DNA of 64,000 bases, from assembly GCA_034440635.1 (NCBI GenBank), contig JAOTON010001597.1, positions 1-64,000 on the forward strand. The letters are read 5' to 3'. Each line of letters opens with the position of its first letter. Position 1 is the stretch's first letter. The notes below the pieces were generated by a model. That model saw only the letters and a program-made list of their open reading frames with translations, had not been told where the DNA came from and did not search any database. Positions 46,601 to 58,600 of the stretch are shown one piece after another. Made by a program: the position numbers and the translations under genes. Origin of the DNA: Lepas anatifera (taxonomy: Eukaryota > Arthropoda > Thecostraca > Lepadidae).

Positions 46601-49600
46601 GGGGATGGTCTTGGAGCTTAACGAAGCACCGACTGCTGAGATCATATGGCGTCGCCAACTCTCACCCCGCAGAGAGGGTATTACGGGGATCGGAAGGACT
46701 TGTGCAGAATACCCGCGGGCGATATGAACCTGTGTCACCGGCGTTGAACTTTGCTTCCCAACGCCACTGCATCCCCAGCTGTTGCCCTGTTCCGCGTGAG
46801 CACAGTTTTGTCGGAGGACCTCTGCTCTCCCCAGAAAGTACATCAGCGCCATAATCGCCTCTTGTTTGTGCTAGTAAGGGAACTTAAACCTTTATACCAT
46901 TAAAAATATTGGCTGCCACTGTGCACTTACGGTTTTTCATCGCAAAAGCGGCCGTCGCCCGTAAAACCTCTAACTAGTTCCCGGGGCTACGTCCGTGACG
47001 TGGCGCAAGCGGCCCGCTATTGGTGCTCAACTTGCGCTAGGCTTTAATCAAGATTACTTTACATAGGGTCGGCCCGTTCAAGGAATCTCGCAATCAAGTG
47101 GACGTCACACAGGAATATGGTAGCGATATGGCTGCAACGACTGAGGCATGTCTTTATAGGCTTAGCAGAGCTAGCTTTGGACCACATCTTTTAATTAATT
47201 GGAAATATATCCTCGCGGTGGGATCAATTTTGAAAACCAAATGAATGCGAAACTATGGTGAAATAGCATGTGTATTCCCTTACGGCAACTGTACCTGAGA
47301 AACACTTTGAACTTGATCAATTTTAACAAGGTATATTGTAGGTAAATGAAAATTACATCAACAGTGTGACGTCACGCTAAAGGCGGCTCCAAATTGGCAG
47401 TTTGTGGTGATCCCGTCCGTTGATGACTTGTAAGCAATAAAAATCAACAACAAGTGCATGCAATTTTATTTCCAAACCAAAAAATCAGTTCCCGCATTTC
47501 TTAAAGAATATTACCTTGTTATCTCGCTTGGTGGGGGAAGCTTCATCTCCTCACAACACAGCTTCTTCCCAAGTCGGTCTTTATTGGTCGTTTGAATATC
47601 TTTTGAACCCGTGGTTCATCAATAAACCTAAAAGGCAAAAATCAATCAATAGTAGTAATGATATGAAGTGCAGGAATTTAGCAGGCAAAAGTTTAAAAGG
47701 ACTAAATGAATTTTTTCCCAGTTTTTTTAAGATGATTTCGGGGACCAATGTCTCGAACTATGGGGCGACGTCTATGCATACTAGCGCAGTAGTGTACCAC
47801 AGTTTTTGTTTGAATAAAATATTTTTGCAAAGTAAAAGCGCGATCCCCGAACGATCATCGCTGTTTATGATCTCATAAGGCATCCCCAGCTATGCTCAGA
47901 GGGAGTCCAGGAATGCAGTTGAAAGCAGTATCACCCACGTGGTGTTCGCTATCAGCTACTTTCACTGCACGTGAAGGGCATCCTCCCCAGCCCGCGCCAG
48001 TGCCCACGCCCATGGGCCACGGCTGTGGGCTGACGACGCCCATGGCCGCTCTGCTGCGGCCAGCCGCAGTTCTCGGTGTTCAGCTGCAGCAAAAAAACGC
48101 ATTGATGGAAATGGTAAGCGGTCGCCTGCACACACCGTGTTGCTGCTGTTCTGTATACTTATATACAAAGGCTTATGTCAACTTCTGAGTCTATGTACTA
48201 AAAAGTTTTCGTAAGATGTAGCGTCTCATATTACGTCGAATAATTGATCCATGATTGGAGCCTTTTTATTACAATAAGGGTAAGCCTGAGCTTTTGATGC
48301 GTGGTCTTCGATAGGGGCTCTGCCTTGGTATAGCATCAGCCTTTGTTCTCTCACGGATTTGCGTTAGGCGTGAATCCGTGAGAGTTATGTATGTCAGCAG
48401 TTCTGCAACACAGCCCATTTTTTCTCTCAGACTCGAGCTTAGAACACATTTTAACACTCGCTTTGACATCAAAACAAATATTTTGATGACTTAAAGGCTT
48501 CGTCAACTTTCTCTTTGAACTTTGAACTAACGTAACTGGTTGTTTAAAAAAGTGTTTCAATGATTATTATTGTTTTGCACTCATAGCGATGGATATAAAC
48601 TGTAAATCTACGATAGTTTTAGGCTTTATGTGGCACATTTTATGGAGACAAAATATCAAGCAGTTAGGAAGCTAAAATAGATCCTTAAAATGCCACGATT
48701 GACTTAACAGCATAGATTCCAGAAAATTTTTAGGGATTATGAATATGCTGTCAAAATAGAAAATGCCGATTCCTCGCAATCATGCATAAATTATCAGTCA
48801 TTTAGCTTAGGTACGTATATAGTTCTGCAACTGACGCCTAAGCGTATGGTCGACGTAAAATCCCAGATTTCAAAACAAACGCAGACGCGTAAACTATCTT
48901 TGCGTGCAATGTCATATCAAAGGACAACAGAATCTTTTGTCGCCACCTAGCCGTGAAGGTGTACCACAGAGCGGCGTACAAGGTGTTGTGTCAACATCCG
49001 GCGGCATGCACTCCCGCTTCCTCCGGCCGTGTCAGCAGGCCGGCCCGTCGGCCCCACGCCGACACCACCGCCGCCACCGCCAGTGTCGTGATCCTCGTGA
49101 CTTTCTTCTGACCCCGCGTGCGGCGGTCACGGTGGGGATTTTGCGCAAGATCGTGTACTATGGCTTGATACGGGGATACAGCTCTGGTTAAGAAGCTGAT
49201 GTCGTGTGGTGACGCACGCGATAACACGAAAGTTGTGTAATTTGTGTCCATTGCGATTACTCAGATATAATTTTAAGCATGCTCTTAGCAAGGTGTGCCT
49301 TATAAAGACCCGCCAAATCTAATACATCTAATACATCTAATACAAAATACATACGAACTGTCTTAGAAATATGTAGCATTACGCTTGTGTCAGCTTTTCC
49401 AATCATCGTCTACATGAGCCATCGGAACTATGAACGGAACATTCGGAAAAATTTCCTTTTGGTGAGAAAAATAGCCCTCCAAAATCTCTTCCAACAGGAA
49501 AATTTTGGGAATATACTATATGACTGCGGTTGTGGGTGCGTTTATAAGCCCCCACAAAGGTAATTGTGATAACAGTGATTTCGGCGATGAAGCGCTCTTG

Positions 49601-52600
49601 GGAAATACGTTAAGAGGTGTATAACATTTTAGATTGTTTTAAACGTTCGTTTCCATTTTACTGTTCCTTCTCTAGTTTCGCCGTTTTTTTCGAGTCCGTT
49701 TTTGATTCAGCTGAAGGCCACGTCCTCGAGGCGACGCGAGTCTGCGCTGCATACGGCCAGCTAGGAGTTCCACAAGGTCAGCCGCCCAGCCGGACCACAG
49801 CCAGCCAAGCCTGTGCAACGGCTCCGCCCTCACTCCTCCGCAGCCTTGAAGGAAAACCATCCAAGTAGATGCTGCAAAAATTCCGGGAAATTGAAAAACC
49901 CGGCCATAGACGGTCAGATAGCGTCTGATTGTTGCATGCGAGTCACGGTATAGGAAAACTATCAATGGGTCATGTTCAATCAGCCTGCGAGGAATTCAGC
50001 TCGTATTTAAGATGAAGAAAAGAATGTGGCTTAACGTTGCGTAATCTCTGAACCACTGCAAGAGAACGTGCACAAATAGCATTACTGTTTTTCTGTTCGA
50101 GAAGTGACAGATACAAGGACGGTGGGGGACTTCCAGCTCCCCCGAAATGACAAAATGCTCGTGGTAAATGCATAGCCGGGGGCTGTTCCTACGTAGTGGC
50201 AGAGGAGGCTCGAGCTCCTACCCCCCCCAAATGAAGTCCTGGATCCACCAGTGCGTTCGAGGTTTGTAATCGAAATGCAAGTTTTGGAATTTCGGAGCGC
50301 ACACTCACTATCGGAAAAATCGGCTACCGTAATGACAATGTTGCAAACGTTCCTCAGCCTATCCAAAACTGCTGCCTGCTTCCTCTAACACGGTATGTTG
50401 TGGGACTATATAAACACATGATACCTATACGAACTGCCCTCTGTCAAAGGTAGAACTGTTGCGTGATTGACTCAGGCGTGCGGCGGGGCAGTAGCGCGAT
50501 GGGAACGCAGAGCTTCGATTTCGTGCCGGGGCTGCTTCGGCCGGATCCTGACCTATTTAGCCAGAGGCGTCGGAGGCAACAGCAAAAGGTGGCGCGAATT
50601 GTTTCTCACTGCCAGCCAGATTAAGATGTTTTCAAAATACGGTCTCTACGAATGTCATATTCCTGAGAACACCCGATCAATTGTTCTTGTGACAACAAAC
50701 ACGTCGGTTTTAAGCCAGACGCACGCAGAGTAAGCATTCTCGGGCAATCTCAACCAGCATGCTGGTCTGCCTATGCTGGTGCGTGTACAGCACTAACACC
50801 TGGCACTGGCAGAGGGGAGCCAGCTGCGGCGTATTTGGCGCCCGGTGCACCATCGCCGACACTTCTGGTCACGTGATGTGGGCGGATCCTGTATCACGAT
50901 CTCAGCACAAATCACGGACAATGCATGGGATAATTACAAAGTTTTCAGCTCTGTTACTCACAAACCAAGGATGATTCAAGGATTGGATAAGAGAACTAGT
51001 CCTTGATTCCAAGGCAGGTTGTCGACTCCTGAACCAGTTTGAAGAAAAACGCAGCAAAAATACTGCCGCATTCTTGTCGAAGTATTAAATGTCCACTGTA
51101 TAGAACGACGCCGCATGAAGTGGCTCGTTGTTTTTGTTGTTGAACAAAAGGTAAGCTATCAATCTTTGTCGAAACTGACTCACGTTTTCTATGCACTGTT
51201 TTCATTTGGTTCTGCAGCAGACAAAAGCACTGTGGAATGGAGGATGGCCCGGAAATACTCCAGCTTCAATGTCAACTACCGTCGTCAAAAGGGAGACGGC
51301 ATGTACATACACAGGTAGAAAAATTGGGGCGTGTTGAAGTAACGGTGCCTAACGGCTAACGGCACCTTAGGCTGAATGAACTGTTTATGCATCCACGCAA
51401 TGCCGACATCTTTGGGAAGCACTTGTGAAGTAACATGAAACACAAAGGATGAACCATGTATTTGCATCGGAAAAATTATTCAAGCTGCTCTGATGACAGT
51501 TGCGTTGTCCTACATGTAAGCAGGGAAACACACGTGTTTACCCTGAAGGACGCGGCATTGTACAAAACGCTGCTTGCGCTTGATCACTGCACACAGATTC
51601 CGCCCCATGGACTAAAAGAAATAGCACAATGCCAGAGAAAGGCGCGTAGCTAATGAAATATCGATGTAAAAGCTGAGACCATAATCGGCGCCGATTCATC
51701 TCCCGGGCGGGAGGAGCAGGATATGGCAGCTCTGTGCGCTGACCGACAGCCGCCGGCTGCCACCGACTCCTCCCACAATCATCTGACTGACGGGTCCTGC
51801 CCTCGGGGCATGTATCGGGCCGGGAGCTGCGCCGGCGCCGTGAGTTCAGACCCTCTGCCGCTCACTGCGAGATGGGCGTCCCGGAGGCGGCAATGAGAAA
51901 TGGAGGTCTTGTCGATGCGAAGCTGGGGCATGACAGGGGCACCAGGTATCTGTGATAAAGCGAATCCGTCACGCCTGAATCGCTGTGGACTTAATAGGCG
52001 ATCAATCCTGAACGGAATGACCTCTGAGGACCAGCCCTCTACAGCCGGAGCACGGAAGGAGGGATTAGCAATAGATGTAAAGAAGAAAGTTTGATTCCGT
52101 TCGCTCGGGAGGGGGCTGATCAAGACAGAAAGGGAGAGGTCGACAAAACAGTGGACATCTATGAACAACAAAGACGTGGAGAAAGGTGCATATAAAGAGG
52201 AGAAAAGTAAAAGCGGGAGCGAAGTCAGCGAAGCTGTCAGCGTGCGCCGGCGGTGAATGCACATTGGCATTCAGCAACAGCGGCGCCAGGCTTCCAGCGG
52301 CCGTGCAACCGGAACGCTCTCGATGGGCTCGCTGCAGCACATTGAATGGCACGGGCCCTTCACTCTCTATGATGAGCCTCGTAGTCATCGCGGCTCGGAA
52401 CGCAACCGTGCGGTGTGAATGCACATTATCTCTGTGTATCGCTTTTGGAAATTGCGCAACAGCGAAAGCTATGGGTCGCTCGTACTGTGGTGAGCGGACT
52501 GGATGTTGCATTGCTTTGTGTCTCATTAATGCAAATGCAGCACCTCCCCGTCGAGATGGAAAGTGAGAAAGCTGAAATTAATTAAGCTCTGCATACTTGC

Positions 52601-55600
52601 CAACTAGTAACATCGTTCTTCAATCTCCCCTAACGTATCTGTGTTCGGGATCGCGTGCACTTCACGGCCCTGCAAAGCTGTATTAGCAGCTAGCAGGCGG
52701 AGGTAACAGAAGGTGCGACAATGCCCCTGTCCACCAGAAACGTTTCATTCCAATCAGTATCTCAGAGTAGCGGGCTATTGAAGAGCCTTAGACCAAATAT
52801 TTAGACTATCAAGATAAAGCCAGCCGAGCAGGCGTGTGGACTTGTATCTCTTGGGAGGATGCCTTGACACCCTTAATGAAACGTTGAGTTAGTGTTTAAG
52901 AATCGTTTAACTTTATTTGTCTTTAATTTTCATGGTTTTACATTGGTCCTGTCTAGTTCAACAAGTCTTTGTGAGGGACAACAAATTAGTATGTCATGTT
53001 ATCTATTTTTAAAGAGTAGCTATGGACACTGTTTCGAATTCGGGGATCCCCCACGATTCTTGAAGCTCCTCTTCCCTGCAGCCGAGTATTACAGGTGCAA
53101 ACAGTTCGGAATCTGCGCCCAAATTACGTCACCTTGATTCACCAGGGCTGTCGAGTTTTCTATCGTTGAATAACATCCACCATGGACAGGATGTGTACAC
53201 TTGTATGGGTGTATTCAGCATTGTAAGCTCCACAGACAGAAATGTCTGCGATAATCCATCAATAAATACATAAATAGATAGATGGATAGATAGATGGGTA
53301 GATGGCTAGATAGACAGGCAGATTGATTGATGGATAAATCGATGGATAGATACATGAGATTTAGTAATGACTGTAAGATACAGAATGATGTAAATATCTT
53401 GCAACGAGGATATTTTTTTAATGATTACATAGAAATTTCATCGACGTCTCGGCTACTCTGCTTTGATCGCAACATAACAAATTACACATTTGATCAATTA
53501 GATAACCGATCAAAGTGTTTACCTACAGGCTTCTTATCAATTAAGTATGCAGTTAATCAAATGTGCAACTTTTTCCTTTTATGTTGTAGTCAAGGCGCAA
53601 TAGCCGAAATGTCGATAATTTCGCTATGTAGTAATTGTTAATAAAAATAACCTCACCGCAAGACATTGATATAGATAGTGATGTACATAAATAAACATAT
53701 TTGATGTATCAAAAAAGGGATTTATCTACTTCTCCAACCAACCCACCTCAGGCAACAACCCCACGAATCACATTGATCCCTATGGGTGATGGGAGGCGTC
53801 ATTCCTATCTGCATGTATTCATGCCGTTTTCTCACGGGAAGCTTTTAATTTACCTGCTGGTCACTTGCTTCTCATTTCCAGCTTCAAAATAAATGTTATG
53901 TCATTCTTTTTGCACAACGAAGCAGTGACGCGTCGCGTTCCAATGTGATTCTCTGAACCTCTCCAACTGACAGTCTTTGGCTCCACCTGCCTCCAGGTTC
54001 AGGCTGCGGTGTCGGAGATGAAGTCAGCCTTCACGATGGCGCTGGAACAGCTGACTCTGCCGCCCACCCTGCAGACAAGTGACGTCATCACTGACGTCAA
54101 AGAAGACTGCGCGACCACCACCCAGGACACGGCCAAAATCGTCGCCGAGTTGAAGGTAAGTCTCATTAGTGGGACTCAATTTATGCAGGTATTTGCAATT
54201 CTCTATAAGGGCTGATAACCTTGCAATTCTCTTCGCCCAGCTGAGAAACCAATCCTCGCTCTATAAGTCAGAGAAAGGGATTTCGATGCATTGGTGTCCT
54301 TCAGGATGACTGATATATTGCAGCAATCTCTTTTGAGACCAGTCTCAGAGTCTGACGGGAAGAAGAGAAACAAAGGAACAGTTAATCTCGATCCGAGACG
54401 GCACAATCGGCGTATTTTGCACAATGTCCTGCGGCCAGAAGACTTCATCAGCATAAGCGTCGCCGCCTTCGCCGGGTCGCCCCCGCGCGGATCGGGTCAG
54501 CGATTGGTCTCGACTGTGGGGTGGACCGGTGTGGACGGCACGTGGGCGACCGACCAGCTCTGCAGCACTGACCTCCACTACAGCAAATGCCACTGCTGAG
54601 ATTAACGGCCGGTCGGCCCTTTGCGTCGAAGGCCAAACACTGCTATTGTGCACAAACGGCATGCTGGCGATAGCTGTACTTGACAGAGCTTTGGAGACAG
54701 GGCCTGTTTCCTAATTGCTTCTCGCAGTTATTACGTTAAGTGTTTTGATGACAGAATTGTTAAGTCTCTACGCTAATTCTTGGAATCTTTCTGAAATTTG
54801 TATTTAGATCGTCAAAAACAGACTGACTTCAGTTTTATTCGGCTTATTTTACCTATTTGTCTTCACTTTGAACGTTTGGATTGACAAATAGGTGTGAATT
54901 CAGACATAAAGCGTGGGACGATTTATTTGAATCAGATACAGCGAAGCCTTTTGATGGACATTAGACGCTCATTTACGCTATGAATATTTCCTTCATTATT
55001 CATCGCAAATTCTCACAACAATAAAACAGTCGCTTCTTCATTCTTCCATACCTTGGACGGCTCTCACATAATCAAGAAAAATACAGGAACAGGAAGTTTA
55101 CTGCGTGAACATCAGTAAGTATCGTGTCTGCAGAGCATCTGCGTTCGTGATCTCCTTATGGGATCATGACCATACACTTCAATGGACTTCAAAACGTTCA
55201 ACCGGATTACATATTCGGGCTCTCAGAGAGATTATCTGGGCGGATGAACTGAGGTCACGATTCCATCCAAGTTTGGAACATCACCGTCCTTGAAGCGACG
55301 ATAGTCCACCATCATCTCTTTGAACGCCTCAAAGTCGGAAAAAGTCCATAGCAGATCAAATATATCACCTTCAAGTTCTTCCTGATGTTCCGCAAGCTGC
55401 TCAAGAAATGTGCTCATATCAAAGCCGGGAAGACGCTGTTCCAGCTCAGCGACCAAGTGTCCTTCGACAAGCTGGCAGTATTGCTGAAAGAGTTCCATCC
55501 ATTCGAGTCGGTTCTCCTCGGCTCCGTCGCCGGCTGATTCAAAGAGCCGATAGTGCCGCTCTATAAACTGTCGCTCCAGAACGCGGAAGCTCTCATTCAT

Positions 55601-58600
55601 AATTATGTCTTCGATTTCGCCGATTACACCATCAAATGTATTCTCCTCGGAATGAGACTGGTAGCTTTCTTCCACGTCCGAGGCTTGCTCCATCTCTAGC
55701 ATGACTGCAGCCAAATTGTCCTGTCGGGGACGCAATGGATATTAGTACAATGGGTGTTACTCGAAGAGCTTCGTAGCGCTAGCTTGGAGGAAGAAAGAAC
55801 ACAAAACTGCGCAAGGGAGACCTGAAACCATAAATGAATTTGAAAATGGTGTGAAAATACCGGCTTGAAATTGGTTTTAGCTTAATTTGTCTCCTCGTGA
55901 TAGACATTCTGCACGCGCCTTCACTCCGAAACGCGGACGCAGTGTTTTTCAGGAATGGAATTTATGGACTTCATGGACTTAAAGATCACCGTGAATACGT
56001 TTAATTTATTTCATTTTTCGATGCAAGACATTTATGAATTAAATTACTAGCCCAAGCAATATGTTTCTTGTTTGGAAGCATCATTGCATATCAAGGACTG
56101 ATTTTTTGCGAAACCTGGCACTATTTACTCAACATGGCACGCTAAGTTCTATTGATATTGGTTGAGTTCTATTGATATTGAGTTATTTTGTTTTTAAGTG
56201 TCTATCACCTCAAAGGCTAGGTTATAACCGAGCGAAGAAAAACGTGATTTAAGTGAAAATATTACAAATGTGTACCGGCCTCCTAAATAAGTCCAGCATT
56301 TAGAAGACTTTTTCAGAGGGAGGCGGTTATCAGCGACCTCGTTCCTATTTTCTTCTTTTTCGAGCTGCCGCATTGCTATATTTATTGCTGTCAGAGACGT
56401 CCCCAACGAGAAAACACCGATTTTGATAATAGTTACGTTTAACTGGGGAAAATTTAATAAAAACAATGTGCTTAGGATACTAGACGTTTTTCAGCAGAAA
56501 TATGAACAATCCCATTATTTTCAATTAAGATTGCACCTTAAACCACTCCTATTTGTAATTGCACCAAAGTACACATTCCTTTAACGAAAAGTGGTTCTCC
56601 AAGCCTGAGAATTTTTCTCAAATTTTGTTTTTCTAGGGGCCAAAGAGGGGAGGATGCACTGTTATGATCCCAAGAGGCTCATTTCATTAGTCTAAAGGAC
56701 GCTGTTGCTTTCTTAGGCGTGCACAAACCTTTCCTACCCGGCTCAATCAGTGACGGCGGAACGCCCGAATTTAAGGGGGGCACCTTGGGCTTTTCAACCC
56801 ATTTCGTTCCAGTCAACGACATAGAGTTACTGTTAAAGTTTCTGATTTAAGGGGGAACCGTGCCCTAGTGCCCCCTTAAATCAGTAATTGCCCCTCTAGC
56901 CCCCCCCAGTTCCGCTGTCAGTGGACACAATAAACCCAGCTGAAGGGTCATGGTGTCCGCCTTAGAACAATAGGAAAATGTGTTCCGATAGGAGAACAGG
57001 CATGCAGTTGTTTGGTAACAGAAGGGCGCTGGCCCCCATCGGTGGAAAACTGGAGGAGCTGGGGACCAAAAATGACCCACAGGTTGTATTAAGAACATAG
57101 CCAGCTCTAAAATGGCGCTCAACTCATCGATGAACAGACCACCATTAGCGCTGCCACCTATGAACCGTTTTAATAACTAACTACACCTGCTCAGGTGGAG
57201 CTGGGATCGGCCACCTCCAGTCTGCAGCGCCTGCAGGAGGGGCAGCAGCAGACGCGGCAGCAGCTGCAGCGGCTGCTGCACGAGCGCGACCTGCTGCTGC
57301 AGGAGCTCTGCAGAACCGGCAGCGTCTCGGACCAGATCAGGTCAGAGCGCAGCGGCCGGGTGAGGCTGGCTTTGTAACATTGCTGAACAATGAACCCGCT
57401 GTTTGGAAGGAACATCACAGCCAATGTTTTTGGTAACATGAGTAACGGAACGTCATTAAGTCATAGAGACAGACATTGCACATTTATGTACCCAAGTCAC
57501 TTGGCTGAGTAATGTTTGTAATGATAAAGAAAATACGTCATCTTCCCTGAGAGCCGTCCTACTACCGTCTGTCTCGTGATGTGTTGCAGGCAGCGTCTGG
57601 CACAGCCCCAGCTTCAGTACCCGTCCCGCACGCCCAGCGGTAGCCATAGCAACGACTCAGGCGTGGGCCACGGCGGCCACAAGGCGCGCTCCTACGGGCC
57701 CTCCGACCAGGAGACGGCCTCGCTGCCGGACGGTCCCCCTCTGGTCACCTCACTGGTGCAGGAGTATGTCAACGGGACTGGGCAGAGGTGGGTACACTCC
57801 GGCCTGGTGGGAAAGCCACTGCAATGCGTCAGCTGACTGCAAGTGCTGTGGGGTGGGCATATGCAGCGCGTGTTGATGAATGCTTTATCGTAACATGCCA
57901 GTACCGTGAAACTTTCTCGAGGTTAAGAAGATGTGTCAACGCTTGAGACGTTGAAAATCATTGCAAAAAAGTGGCTTAACGGCATTGATGGGTGGTTTGG
58001 AATATGAATATAAACCCTCTGGTGGCTGAGACCTTTAACGTTGATTTAGGCGGATCGAGTATTCGCGATTGGACTCTTGGCCCAGGAGGCGCCATCTTAG
58101 ACCAGACGGCCAATAATAGTTAACCTGCAACCTGACAAGGGGCACCGAATCATAGCGTAGGTGGCGCCAATACTTGCATTCATGCAGGTGGGTGGTTAGC
58201 GGTAGGAAGCCACGTTTTAGAGAGGGAGAGAGAGAGGGAGAGAGCGCGGGGAGCAGTGTGGGGATGCCGTATGTCCGATCGGGAGGCGCCTTTCCCTGTA
58301 CTACCTTCCTGATCTCCCTGTGAACGTTGACATAAGTGAAAGTGGATGATGATGGTGTGGAGATGACCCGAGCCTAGGCAGGTACAACCCCCTTTTCCAA
58401 TATGCCACATGAGCCTGTATTCAGGTAGTCAGGAGCGGGAGTTTGACAGTGTGTTCGGTGTCGCGCAGAGGAGGACGGTTACGACTCGGACTCGTCTCTG
58501 ACGCTGGCCGTCAACAAGTCCTTCACCCTCAGCGCCTCACTCTCCAAACAGTGCGGGATGGAGCTGGAGCAGCTCAGCGAGAGCGACAGCGAGCCTCAGG

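Larger units (their letters stand above)
48114..53996. other. RhoGEF intron 3
   Basis: Contains an 11-bp triplication CTAATACATCT near 49320-49350, CpG-rich patches at 49000-49130 and 51690-51850, a possible 62-bp MITE relic at 50194-50255 ending CTGGATCCACCAGTG, and a GATA-type microsatellite at 53275. No nested gene is certain. Confidence 0.4.

Noticed and set aside
50465..50600. Third tRNA-like SINE (box-like words GCGCGATGG and CTTCGATTTC)
   Set aside because: Both boxes deviate from consensus and the shared SINE tail is absent.
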